Notes under the pieces: generated by a model | Seen by the model: the letters and a program-made list of their open reading frames with translations, nothing else | Told to the model about the DNA's origin: nothing | Databases searched by the model: none | Assembly: GCA_045113695.1 (NCBI GenBank) | Contig: JBGUJG010000102.1 | Coordinates: 62,001 to 126,000, forward strand | DNA from: UBA4246 sp045113695 | GTDB taxonomy: Bacteria; Bacillota; Clostridia; Christensenellales; Aristaeellaceae | Reading direction: 5' to 3' | Length of the DNA stretch: 64,000 nucleotides | Program-made: the position numbers and the translations under genes | Shown: in pieces, positions 43,321-52,251 of the stretch | Layout of the letters: every line of letters starts with the position of its first letter | Position numbering within the stretch: the first letter of the stretch is position 1

Positions 43321-44457
43321 TTGGCTACAACAACGAAAAGAGATTATTACGAGGTGCTGGGCGTTCCGAAGACCGCCAGCGAGGATGACATCAAGAAGGC
43401 CTACCGCAAGCTCGCCAAGGAATGTCACCCCGACCTGCACCCCAACGATAAAAACGCCGAGGCGCGCTTCAAGGAGCTGAACGAGGCCAACGAGGTCCTG
43501 TCCGACCCGGAAAAGCGGGCCCGGTACGACCAGTTCGGCATGGACGGCCCGCAGAACCCCTTCGGCGGGGCCGGCGGGTTCGATTTCTCCGGCTTCGGCG
43601 ACATGGGCGGCATGGGCAGCATCTTCGACCAGCTCTTCGGCGGCATGGGCGGCATGAACAGCCAGCAGCGCCGCAACGCCCCCCGGGCCGGCCAGGACCT
43701 GCAGTACGAACTCAAGGTGTCCTTTGAAGAAGCCGCCATGGGCTGCGAAAAATCCTTTGAGTTCTACCGGGAGGAGACCTGCACCACCTGCGGCGGCTCC
43801 GGCGCCAAGCCCGGCACCAAGCCCCAGACCTGCCCGACCTGCAAGGGCACCGGCCAGATCAGGACCCAGGGCGGCTTCATGCTCGTCACCAGGCCCTGCT
43901 CCACCTGCCGCGGCACCGGCCGGATCGTGACCGACAAATGCACGTCCTGCGGCGGCTCGGGCATCAAGCGCGTCAAGCGGACGGCCCGCGTCAAAGTCCC
44001 CGCCGGCATTGCCGACGGCCAGAGCATCGTCCTGCACGGCCAGGGCGGCCCCGGCGCGAACGGCGGCCCCGCCGGCGACCTGTACGTGATGATCTCCGTC
44101 CGTCCCCACAAGCTCTTCCAGCGGGACGGCACCACCCTGCTGCTGGACATGCCGATCTCCTTCACCCAGGCTGCCCTGGGCGCGGACATCGACGTCCCCA
44201 CCCTGACGGGCAAGATCAAATACCACATCCCCGAGGGCACCCAGTCCGGCACCGAGTTCCGCATCAAGGGCCAGGGCCTCCCCCGCGTCGGCAGCGCCTA
44301 CAAGGGCGACCTGCTGATCCGCGTGAAGGTCGAAGTCCCCAAGCGCCTGTCCGAAAAACAGAAGGAAATCCTCCGCCAGTTCGACGCCGAATCCACCGGC
44401 AAAGAATATGAGGGAGCGAAGAGCTTTCTGGATAAAGTGAAGAGTTTGTTTAACTGA
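43321..44457 (+). CDS. dnaJ: Co-chaperone DnaJ (Hsp40)
   Basis: 378 aa from TTG 43321, which follows AGAGGTGA by 6 nt and gives the family N-terminus (M)ATTTKRDYYEVLGVPKTAS. J domain with HPD (ECHPDLHPND), Gly/Phe/Met-rich linker (GGFDFSGFGDMGGMG), zinc domain with four CxxCxGxG repeats (CTTCGGSG, CPTCKGTG, CSTCRGTG, CTSCGGSG), and C-terminal substrate domains. Stimulates DnaK ATPase. Last gene of the heat-shock cluster. Confidence 0.95.
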   Translation: MATTTKRDYYEVLGVPKTASEDDIKKAYRKLAKECHPDLHPNDKNAEARFKELNEANEVLSDPEKRARYDQFGMDGPQNPFGGAGGFDFSGFGDMGGMGSIFDQLFGGMGGMNSQQRRNAPRAGQDLQYELKVSFEEAAMGCEKSFEFYREETCTTCGGSGAKPGTKPQTCPTCKGTGQIRTQGGFMLVTRPCSTCRGTGRIVTDKCTSCGGSGIKRVKRTARVKVPAGIADGQSIVLHGQGGPGANGGPAGDLYVMISVRPHKLFQRDGTTLLLDMPISFTQAALGADIDVPTLTGKIKYHIPEGTQSGTEFRIKGQGLPRVGSAYKGDLLIRVKVEVPKRLSEKQKEILRQFDAESTGKEYEGAKSFLDKVKSLFN

Positions 44458-44466
44458 TCTGCAGCA

Positions 44467-44507
44467 GCCCCTTCGCGTGATGAACAACGCGGAGGGGCCG
44501 TTTTTTT
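44467..44507 (+). terminator. Terminator of the heat-shock operon
   Basis: GCCCCTTCGCGT, loop, ACGCGGAGGGGC, followed by TTTTTTT; nine bases after the dnaJ stop. Confidence 0.9.
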
Positions 44508-44586
44508 CGGCTTGCTTTGTCCGGCGGGTGCATATTTTCAACAGAAAGCTTATCGTGAAATCGTATTCTGGGAAAGGGGGTTTATC

Positions 44587-44685
44587 ATGGAACAGATCGC
44601 TGCTCTGTCCAATCAGGGAAAATATACCTGTTTTACTGTCGGTTCCACGAGGATCCGCTTCCGCACTTCCGAAAAGCTGAGTTAA
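44587..44685 (+). CDS. Possible small ORF, 32 aa
   Basis: ATG 44587 after GGGAAAGGGGG; encodes MEQIAALSNQGKYTCFTVGS, then TRIRFRTSEKLS. It sits alone between two terminators. The ribosome-binding site and short intervening promoter-like AT-rich stretch make translation possible; no family recognised. Confidence 0.35.
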   Translation: MEQIAALSNQGKYTCFTVGSTRIRFRTSEKLS

Positions 44686-44689
44686 ACAG

Positions 44690-44727
44690 ATGACTCCCTG
44701 CGCCGGTTTCCCTGTGCAGGGAGTCAT
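44690..44727. terminator. Convergent terminator hairpin
   Basis: ATGACTCCCTGC and GCAGGGAGTCAT form a 12-bp stem between the rightward small ORF and the leftward secreted peptidase gene. T-rich sequence is modest on both sides. Confidence 0.6.
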
Positions 44728-44772
44728 CTCTATGTTTTATTGCTTATCTGATTAGATGTTTATACCTGTACA

Positions 44773-47517
44773 TTATTCCGGAACTTCACCGCATGCATTA
44801 TAATAATGATAGCCTGTGTTCTCCAAACTTGCGGCAAATTCGTAGTTGTACTCATTGCTCTTCTCAATGAAAACCCCAGATTCGCTGATAACATTTCCGG
44901 AAAGATCCTCGATCCATCTCGTATCAATATACACCACAGCGCCATGTGGAAATGCATTTGTTCCTATACTTCTGACAGACAATGGAACATCAAAGTAAAC
45001 AGCGCCTACGTCTGTAAAAGCTTCGCTCTCTATTACCTGCAAGCCGGCAGGCAAATGTAGTGTTTTATTATCTTCCATCGCATATGGATTAATCTTGAAT
45101 ACAGCCTCGATCGTTGTGTTCCTGTAAGACATATTGCACATGAAGTTCGAAAAGCTTGAACTCATATGGTTATCCGTGCAATTCCACTTGGAGAATCCAT
45201 AACGGTCGTTCGCTACGGCCTCGATAATAAGACCTGTTTCCGGCGCGATTGTCAGCACGATTGTTCCGTCACTGACCGTCGCCAGCAATTCGTTATTGGC
45301 TGATTTGATCACGCTGACATATCCACCCTGCGTAGCCGTAACGGTCAATGTATAACTGGCTTCCCCCCTGAACACAGCGCATACCGTCACATCACCGTCC
45401 GGCATCGTGAATACTGTGTCGGCTTCATAGGGATCGTCAAAAACGCCGCCGTTATTGCTTTCCCAGTGATCGAAAACCAGGCCCTCATAGTAGCTTTCAT
45501 ACCCTTCCTCAATGGCGTGAATCACGACACGTTCCCCTTGTTCCGCGTTTTCTCCGATTATGCGATCCGGCACTAAACCGCCATTCCATGGTGCACGTGT
45601 ATCAAACATCAATTGATACTTAGACTGTAACAGCCAAACGGCATAAAGTGTTAGATTCTGATCATCACTGTAATGATTTCCCGGGAAGTAATCAGCCTGT
45701 GAAGCATTTGCATCAGTTGACCACCCTAAAAACCGATAGTTTTCCCTCTCCGGTATTTCTTCGCTGATCGAAATATCTTGTTGAAATCGCTTTATTTTTG
45801 TCGGCGGTGCACCTGTCCCGCCATTGGCATCATAAGAAATCGTATAAACATCGGTATCGATCATGAATTGCTGCGGTGTCCATTCTACGGCTGAAACGCC
45901 CCAAATTTCCAGATTGTACGTGCTTTCGCTCATGTCCAGCATATTGTTCCCGTTGGAATGCTCTGGGCAGAAATAATATCCTCCGAACATCCTGTATATA
46001 TAGAAACGCTGGTTTGCCAGGTTTTCATAGCCGCCGGAATAAGCGTACACATTCCCGCCTCCGGTTGTGGATGCAGCCAGCACATCGATACAGGAACCAT
46101 CATGAGCGTTTTCAATAACATAAGAACCATTGGGCATACGCCGGAAAAACCATGCCTGCGTATCATTGCCTGAAAACGGTTCCCCTGCAATATTGCTCAA
46201 TTGATTGGTCAGATAATAACCCGTTTTAATATGCCTTATGCACGCATGGAAATCTGACCCCACATTTACGGGGAACTGCTCATTGACTGTTGGAATCATG
46301 AAAATATCAAATTCCTGTGGAGACCAGTCTTCTCCCACCCCCCAAAGTTCAAGCTTATATGTGGTTTCATTCATGTCAAGCATATTTCTGCCTTTGCTGT
46401 GAACGGGGCTGAAATAATAGGCACCATACATATAGTAGATATAGAATTCCTGATTTGACAAGCCCTCATATCCGCCGGTATATGTATAGACGGTTGCTCC
46501 GCCTTCTGTTGATGCGGCAAGAACATCTATGCATCCATTGTTTTTCGCATTCACTATGGCATACGCTCCGTTTGATTGACGGTAAAATCCCCAAATCTGT
46601 TCGGATGAACCTGTGAAATTACGGCCGTATATTGCATTGCTTTCCTGAGTCAAATAAACATTTTTGTTTTGATGACGAATGTATGCATAAAAATAATCTC
46701 CCAGGTTTGTTGGGAAAATCTGTTCACCATTAACATTAAAGGATACTTGCGTTTCAAAAATATACGACACGCCATTTGTGTTATAAGAATAACCATCTGA
46801 TGATGTTGTCAGTCCTGTTTTATTATTGCTGGTGATGCCCAAAGATGGTGAATTTGGATTATTATTAATCCAGTTACCATACGAATAGCCTATCTGAAAA
46901 TGAAGATGCGCTCCAAATGCGTTTCCTGAAGCGCCAACATAACCGATTATATCTCCCTGATTTACTTTTGCGGTACCTGTTTTTATTTTCTCCAACAAGT
47001 CAAGATCTGGATTCAGCCTGCTAAAATGTGCGTAGGAAGATATAGAATCATCTTCCGGATGGTAGATAAGTAACCCTATTCCGTAACCATCATTACAACG
47101 ACTCCAAGAATGAATTATATTGCCTTGTTTGTCTTTTTCTTCAAAGCCATAAATTCCTCCATCGTATGTTCTGTAACCAGTTGAAGAATCAGCACTAAAG
47201 TTCTCATAAACAACTGGTGCACAAGTTGTTCTCGTACAACTTGCATAGCTATTATAATTCCCGGTACAGCCGGTATAAATTCGAATAACAAATCCATCTT
47301 TTGTAGCCCGAACCGGTGTATCATATGCAGCATTAATATCAATAGCTGTATGAGTAGCATCATCATTACTATAATAACCCCTGGACATTTTTTTATGTTC
47401 AGGAATCGGCCATAACCAGCCCTCTTTTGATAATGCTTTTGCTGAAGTGGAACAGAAAAGTCCAAGGATTGGAAGAACACACGTGAGAACCATTAAACAA
47501 ACCCATCTTTTCTTCAT
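44773..47517 (-). CDS. Secreted M23 peptidase with ricin-type lectin repeats and InlB-like repeat
   Basis: 914 aa. Signal peptide at 1-28 (WVCLMVLTCVLPILGLFCSTSAKA). M23 metallopeptidase domain with zinc ligands in HTAIDIN (His56, Asp60) and HLHF near 204. Two ricin B-like modules follow (about 275-415 and 420-560), each with a CIDVLAAST block and an NMLDM block. A Listeria-Bacteroides (InlB B) repeat starts near 560 (TISYDANGGTGAPP...FLGWSTDA), then two beta-rich modules and a leucine-rich-like end (ALFT-like ESEAFTDVGAVYF). No anchor motif. Probably cuts peptidoglycan cross-bridges while binding cell-wall or host glycans. AT-richer than neighbours. Confidence 0.85.
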   Translation of the reverse strand: MKKRWVCLMVLTCVLPILGLFCSTSAKALSKEGWLWPIPEHKKMSRGYYSNDDATHTAIDINAAYDTPVRATKDGFVIRIYTGCTGNYNSYASCTRTTCAPVVYENFSADSSTGYRTYDGGIYGFEEKDKQGNIIHSWSRCNDGYGIGLLIYHPEDDSISSYAHFSRLNPDLDLLEKIKTGTAKVNQGDIIGYVGASGNAFGAHLHFQIGYSYGNWINNNPNSPSLGITSNNKTGLTTSSDGYSYNTNGVSYIFETQVSFNVNGEQIFPTNLGDYFYAYIRHQNKNVYLTQESNAIYGRNFTGSSEQIWGFYRQSNGAYAIVNAKNNGCIDVLAASTEGGATVYTYTGGYEGLSNQEFYIYYMYGAYYFSPVHSKGRNMLDMNETTYKLELWGVGEDWSPQEFDIFMIPTVNEQFPVNVGSDFHACIRHIKTGYYLTNQLSNIAGEPFSGNDTQAWFFRRMPNGSYVIENAHDGSCIDVLAASTTGGGNVYAYSGGYENLANQRFYIYRMFGGYYFCPEHSNGNNMLDMSESTYNLEIWGVSAVEWTPQQFMIDTDVYTISYDANGGTGAPPTKIKRFQQDISISEEIPERENYRFLGWSTDANASQADYFPGNHYSDDQNLTLYAVWLLQSKYQLMFDTRAPWNGGLVPDRIIGENAEQGERVVIHAIEEGYESYYEGLVFDHWESNNGGVFDDPYEADTVFTMPDGDVTVCAVFRGEASYTLTVTATQGGYVSVIKSANNELLATVSDGTIVLTIAPETGLIIEAVANDRYGFSKWNCTDNHMSSSFSNFMCNMSYRNTTIEAVFKINPYAMEDNKTLHLPAGLQVIESEAFTDVGAVYFDVPLSVRSIGTNAFPHGAVVYIDTRWIEDLSGNVISESGVFIEKSNEYNYEFAASLENTGYHYYNACGEVPE

Positions 47518-47645
47518 ACATTACATCTCCCCGTTTAGTGTTCTTGTAATTTTCTGATCTTGTTGATCATAATTTATTATAATCAGACGTCTTATTATTG
47601 TCCCGCGAGAAAAACCTTCATTTTCTTCGACTTTTTTTGTCGCAA

Positions 47646-47674
47646 TTGTTTTTTCGCGGAAAGGCCTCTATAAT
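47646..47674 (+). promoter_or_regulatory. Promoter of STAND NTPase gene
   Basis: TTGTTT (47646-47651), 17-nt spacer, TATAAT (47669-47674); start codon 33 nt downstream. Confidence 0.75.
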
Positions 47675-47706
47675 GAGAATATCCTCTTGAATGTGAGGCG
47701 TTTACC

Positions 47707-50388
47707 GTGCAGATCATTCTGACTCCGAAAAACATTTACCGCGTTCTGTCCGGCAGGCTGATGGGAGAGACCGATTTTTTGCCGCTGGAACAGAAGCGCA
47801 GTCTGATCCAGTTTTACCGCTATGTCCTGAACGGCGCCGTCAGCCGGAGAACCCTGCAGCGTCTCTTTCCGGATGACGGTCCGCGCCCCCGCATCCAGTC
47901 CGACCTGATGAACCGGTCCTCTTCGGCTTCTCTTCCCCGTTTCCTGCGGGAAGAGTTCGAAAAGCAGAGCCCGGTCCCGGCCCTGGCCCGCAATCTTTCC
48001 GGTTTGCTGGGCGGCCTGGTCTATCAGGCGGAGTCGCTGTTTCAGACCATCACGGCTTTCGAAGACGCCTGTTTTCAGCAGGATTTTTTCATCACGCCCC
48101 AGATCCGTGAATTTCTGGTTTCTCTCCGCCATACCCCGGGAAAAAATGAATACAACCGTCTGGTCTTCCTATGCGCCTGCCGGCTGGCCTGGCTGATCCT
48201 GTTTTCTTTCTATGGTTCCCAGATGAACGACTCCTTCCTGGCCCGGCAATGCTTTGAAACAGACCCGGACAAAGCCTGGGAAGAACTGCGCTGCCAGGGC
48301 GCTGTCCCATGGAAGGTCCTGTCCGCGGCGGACACCGTCGGCGGCCGACAGCCGCTTCCCCGGGAGCAATATGTGACCCTTTCCGTCACGCCGGAAACGG
48401 CCGCCTACCGCCTGCAGCGGGACCACCGGCTGCTGCTGTCCGGCATGGGCGGCAGCGGGAAGACCGAGCTGGCCCGGCAGGCGCTGCCCCTGGTGACGGC
48501 TTATCAGCGCGCAGCCTTCGTTCAGGTTGAAACCAGCCTGACAGACGGTTTCCGCGCCGCTTTCCCGGAAATCGACGAAAAAAAAGACGATCAGTTTCTG
48601 GCCGCCGTCCGTGCCAGGCTGGAAGAGGCCTCAACGCTCCTGGTCATTGACCAGGCCGCCGGAAACGCCGATCTGACATGTCTTCTGGACTGGACGTGCG
48701 ATATCCTCGCCACGGACAGAAGGCCGGAGCTGCCCGGCTTCAGTGTCCTGCGTCTGGAATCCCTGGACCGGGACGCCTCCGAACGCCTGCTGCGTTTATC
48801 CGCCGGACTGCCGCTGGAGAATCAGTCCGCGCCTTCCGCGGAAACACTCTACCGCTTTACCGGCGGCCACCCGCTGACGCTGACCATCCTGGGCGCCTTG
48901 TGCAGGGCCCACTACTGGTCCGAACAGCAGCTGGCTGACCGGCTGGCCGAACAGGGATTTAACGATCTTCTGCTTCCCCGTGAGGAACACGAACAAAGCC
49001 TTCCGGTTTTTATGAGCCGCCTGATGCGCCTGGCAGACCTGGACAAAACGGACGAGCGCCTGCTGCGCTACATCGCCATGTTTTCCCTGCGCGCCTGGAA
49101 ACCGGATGAGCTGAACGGACTGACGACAGCGGAACGTCTGCGGTCGCTGTCCGAAAAAAACCTTCTTCAGCGCGGGGAACAGGGATATCTGATGCATCCC
49201 GTGATCGCGGAGACGATCCGCGCTGTTCCCTACAGCGCGGACGAGTTCCCGGCCCTGTGGAAACGCTGGGCGGACGAACTGGATTCAGCTGTCAGTCCGG
49301 ACAAGCAGCCTGTTTTTGAGCTGGCACTGGCCGCCCTGCTCCGGTGCGGACCCCGCATGAACCGGGACGCCGTTACCGTTCTCACCAACATTGAACGAAC
49401 AGCCATGACCCGCGGCGCTTCCCTGCTCAAGCACGATCTCCCCGCTTTGCATCAGCAGTGGCTCGACAGCAGCCCGCATACCACTGAAGACGAGATCACA
49501 CTGCACATCATTCACATGCTGTGGGCCTGCCTGGGCTGCCGGGACGATTACGCCGCCTCCGCCGCGGCGCTGCTGCAATATCCGAAAGAAGAACTGCTCT
49601 GCCACCCCCGTTATGAACTCCTTCTGAACGTGCTGGAAATCGGGGGGTCCCGTATCAGCCGGGACCTGCTGAACAGACTTTTCGACCTGCTTCAGCCGGA
49701 TGAAACCAACCCGGATCAGATGGTGATGTATCTGAACTTCCTGGGCGGAAAACAGCGGACACTGGATAAACAGCCGGAGCTTGCCCTTGAAACCCTCGCC
49801 AAGGCACGGCCATGGATCAAACCAGGCAGCATGAAGGAAGCCGCCAACGATACCCGCACCGCCTACTGCCTGGCCGACCTGAACCGCTGGCAGGAGACCC
49901 TGCCGCTGATGCGCCGGGTGATGGACAACTTCAGGGCCAGGGGCTACGCGGAGGATTCACAGACAATGGTTTCCACGCGCAATTCCTATCAGTATTTTCT
50001 GGGCAAATGTACGGATCTGCAGCGCGCCCTGAACGAACTGCAAATCTCTATTGAAGCCATGCGGCAGGAAGGAAAAGAGCAGACGCACGATTTCTTCTGC
50101 GCCCTGCAGCACTATGCGGATCTTCTTGCAGAGAGCGGTGACTTTGAACAGGCCGAAACGGTCATCCGCGAGGCGCTGACCGCGCCTTCCGGCGAGATTT
50201 CCCTTCAGACCGGCAGCCTGATCAGCGCCGCGAAAATATACCTCCGGAACGGAAAAACCATCGAAGCCCTGGGCGCAGCGTCGCTGGCCCTGACGCTTTA
50301 CGAAAAGCATTACGGACCGGAAAATGAAAACACAAAAAAAGCCCGGGATCTCAGGGCTGAGATTCTCCGGGTATTGGAAACGGAATAG
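47707..50388 (+). CDS. STAND (NB-ARC-like) NTPase with C-terminal TPRs
   Basis: 893 aa, GTG start at 47707. Residues 1-200 form a helical effector-like N-terminal domain without a recognised family. NTPase: Walker A GMGGSGKTELARQA near 245, Walker B STLLVIDQ near 310, sensor-like DILATDRR, then GGHPLTLTILGALC (the GxP motif of STAND proteins) near 395, and a winged-helix segment. From about 650 TPR-like repeats (QPELALETLAKARPWIK; LADLNRWQETLPLMRRVMD; SGDFEQAETVIREALTA). STAND proteins are signal-driven switches in regulation or antiphage immunity; the trigger and output here are unknown. Single-gene unit between a promoter and a bidirectional terminator. Confidence 0.82.
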   Translation: MQIILTPKNIYRVLSGRLMGETDFLPLEQKRSLIQFYRYVLNGAVSRRTLQRLFPDDGPRPRIQSDLMNRSSSASLPRFLREEFEKQSPVPALARNLSGLLGGLVYQAESLFQTITAFEDACFQQDFFITPQIREFLVSLRHTPGKNEYNRLVFLCACRLAWLILFSFYGSQMNDSFLARQCFETDPDKAWEELRCQGAVPWKVLSAADTVGGRQPLPREQYVTLSVTPETAAYRLQRDHRLLLSGMGGSGKTELARQALPLVTAYQRAAFVQVETSLTDGFRAAFPEIDEKKDDQFLAAVRARLEEASTLLVIDQAAGNADLTCLLDWTCDILATDRRPELPGFSVLRLESLDRDASERLLRLSAGLPLENQSAPSAETLYRFTGGHPLTLTILGALCRAHYWSEQQLADRLAEQGFNDLLLPREEHEQSLPVFMSRLMRLADLDKTDERLLRYIAMFSLRAWKPDELNGLTTAERLRSLSEKNLLQRGEQGYLMHPVIAETIRAVPYSADEFPALWKRWADELDSAVSPDKQPVFELALAALLRCGPRMNRDAVTVLTNIERTAMTRGASLLKHDLPALHQQWLDSSPHTTEDEITLHIIHMLWACLGCRDDYAASAAALLQYPKEELLCHPRYELLLNVLEIGGSRISRDLLNRLFDLLQPDETNPDQMVMYLNFLGGKQRTLDKQPELALETLAKARPWIKPGSMKEAANDTRTAYCLADLNRWQETLPLMRRVMDNFRARGYAEDSQTMVSTRNSYQYFLGKCTDLQRALNELQISIEAMRQEGKEQTHDFFCALQHYADLLAESGDFEQAETVIREALTAPSGEISLQTGSLISAAKIYLRNGKTIEALGAASLALTLYEKHYGPENENTKKARDLRAEILRVLETE

Positions 50389-50403
50389 GGAAACAGAACA
50401 GAT

Positions 50404-50458
50404 AAAGCAAAGAACCCGCATTCACCGTCCGGCAAACACGGGTTCTTTGCTTTTTATT
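50404..50458. terminator. Bidirectional terminator
   Basis: AAAGCAAAGAACCCG (50404-50418) pairs perfectly with CGGGTTCTTTGCTTT (50439-50453), flanked by A-rich and T-rich ends. It serves the convergent STAND and ABC transporter genes. Confidence 0.9.
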
Positions 50459-51251
50459 TCTTCAGCAGCATCCTGTCGTTATCCAGTTCCTTCTTCCGGC
50501 TCGCGGAGTACATCCGCATCAGGTCGTCCATGGTGGTTCTGTCCCTTTCCGCCCCGCTGATGTCAAAGAGGATCTCGCCTTCGTCCATCATCACGGTGCG
50601 GGTGCCGGTGGTCAGGGCCTGGGAGATGTTATGGGTGATCATCATCGTGGTCAGGCCGTAGGCCGCCACCGTTTTTTTGGTGATGTCCATCACCTGTTCC
50701 GCCGTCGCCGGATCCAGGGCGGCGGTGTGCTCGTCCAGCAGCAGCAGCTTCGGGGGGACGATCGTGCACATCAGCAGGGTGACCGCCTGGCGCTGGCCGC
50801 CGGACAGGAGGCCGACCTTGGTCTTCATCCGGTCCTCCAGGCCCATGCGGAATTCAGAAAGCCTGTCCCGGAACAGGGAAATTTCCTTCCTGTTCGGGGA
50901 AAAGGACAGGGCGCGGGCGGTGGAACGCGAATGGGCCAGGGACAGGTTTTCCTCAATCGTCATATGAGGGGCAGTGCCCTTCATCGGGTCCTGGAAGACC
51001 CGGCCGATGGTCCGGGCCCGGACATGCTCGGGCAGGTACGTGATGTCCTGCCCGTCCAGGAAGATCCTGCCGCGGTTCAGCAGGAAGGTCCCGCAGACGG
51101 CGTTGAAGAGGGTGGATTTCCCCGCCCCGTTGGATCCGATCACGGTGACGAACTCCCCGGCTTCCAGGCGCAGGTTCAGGGATCTGAGCGCGATGTGCTC
51201 GATGGGCGTGCCTTTTTCAAACACCTTGACGGCGTTGCGGATGTCAAGCAT
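50454..51251 (-). CDS. ABC transporter ATP-binding protein (TrpZ-like)
   Basis: 265 aa. Walker A GSNGAGKS (39-46), Q-loop GRVFQDPMKGTAP, signature LLSGGQRQAV near 145, Walker B KLLLLDEHTAALDP, H-loop MMITHNISQA. The LSGGQRQ and QDPMKGTAP details match the ATPases of DUF534/TrpXYZ-type uptake systems. Overlaps the permease gene by 8 nt. Substrate probably an aromatic amino acid, inferred from the family and from the Trp T-box nearby. Confidence 0.88.
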   Translation of the reverse strand: MLDIRNAVKVFEKGTPIEHIALRSLNLRLEAGEFVTVIGSNGAGKSTLFNAVCGTFLLNRGRIFLDGQDITYLPEHVRARTIGRVFQDPMKGTAPHMTIEENLSLAHSRSTARALSFSPNRKEISLFRDRLSEFRMGLEDRMKTKVGLLSGGQRQAVTLLMCTIVPPKLLLLDEHTAALDPATAEQVMDITKKTVAAYGLTTMMITHNISQALTTGTRTVMMDEGEILFDISGAERDRTTMDDLMRMYSASRKKELDNDRMLLKK

Positions 51252-52137
51252 CGTCCGTCCCTCCTTTCCGGAGGCGGGCCGTGCCCAGGTGTTCCTTAAA
51301 GGCCGGCAAAGCCAGGGCCAGGGCGACGATCACCGCGGAGACCAGCCGCAGCATGTGGGCCGGCAGGGGGCTGTAGCGGGTCGCCAGGGCGATGATGTAG
51401 CGGTAGATCAGGGAGCCGACCACGGCGGAAACAAAGCCCAGCGTCACGCTCCTTCTGCCGAACACGGCCTCCCCGATGATCACGGAGGCCAGGCCCACCA
51501 CCAGGATGCCCGTGCTGGAAGAGATATCCGCGTAGCCCTGGTACTGGGCGATCAGCGCGCCGGACAGGGCGATCAGCCCGTTCGATACGCAGAAGGCGAT
51601 GATCTTGCAGGCCCCGGTGTGGATGGAAGAGGCCCGGACCATGTCCTCATTGTCGCCCACGGCGCGGATGCACATGCCGATATGGGTCCTGAAGAAGAGG
51701 ATGGCCAGCGCCAGGCAGAGCAGGGCGAAAAAGACCGGCAGGGCGGTCTTCGCGTCGTTCTTGCTCAGGAAGGGAACGATCTTGAACACCGTGTCCGCCC
51801 GCACCAGCGTCAGGTTGGGCGACCCGCCCAGTACGGACAGGTTGACCGAATACAGCCCGCTCATCGTGATGATGCCGGAAAGGATCGGGTGGATCTTCCA
51901 GCGGGTCTGCAGAAAACCGGTCACCGCCCCGGCCGCCGCCCCGGCCAGCACAGCGGCCGGGAGGGCGAGGACCGGGTGGCCCAGGGCAGTCACCGCGGCG
52001 GAAACGGAGAGCCCGAAGGCAAAGCTGCCCTCCGTGGTCAGGTCCGGCACCGCCAGGATGCGGAAGCTGATGTAAATGCCCAGCGCCATCACGCCGTACA
52101 GCAGCCCCAGCTGGATGGAATCAATCAGCAGTTTCAT
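51244..52137 (-). CDS. ABC transporter permease (TrpY-like)
   Basis: 297 aa, about eight hydrophobic segments (e.g. LGLLYGVMALGIYISFRILAVPDLTTEGSFAFGLSVSA; LALPAAVLAGAAAGAVTGFLQTRWK). The PDLTTEGSF and NALIALSGALIAQYQGYADI-like blocks are typical of the branched-chain-type permease family that accompanies ABC_sub_bind proteins. Starts 114 nt after the binding-protein gene. Confidence 0.88.
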   Translation of the reverse strand: MKLLIDSIQLGLLYGVMALGIYISFRILAVPDLTTEGSFAFGLSVSAAVTALGHPVLALPAAVLAGAAAGAVTGFLQTRWKIHPILSGIITMSGLYSVNLSVLGGSPNLTLVRADTVFKIVPFLSKNDAKTALPVFFALLCLALAILFFRTHIGMCIRAVGDNEDMVRASSIHTGACKIIAFCVSNGLIALSGALIAQYQGYADISSSTGILVVGLASVIIGEAVFGRRSVTLGFVSAVVGSLIYRYIIALATRYSPLPAHMLRLVSAVIVALALALPAFKEHLGTARLRKGGTDDA

Positions 52138-52251
52138 TGGTCAAAGCTCCCGGAGATCAGGTTTGTCGGCCGCAAAGGCCCTGGCGCCCACCCGGAAGGC
52201 CGTCTGCGGACGGCCTCCCGGCTGCGCGGACAGCCGCTTTCTCGTACGCTG

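Noticed and set aside
43306..44727. 473-codon minus-strand frame over dnaJ
   Set aside because: Antisense shadow produced by the Gly- and Cys-rich repeats of DnaJ.
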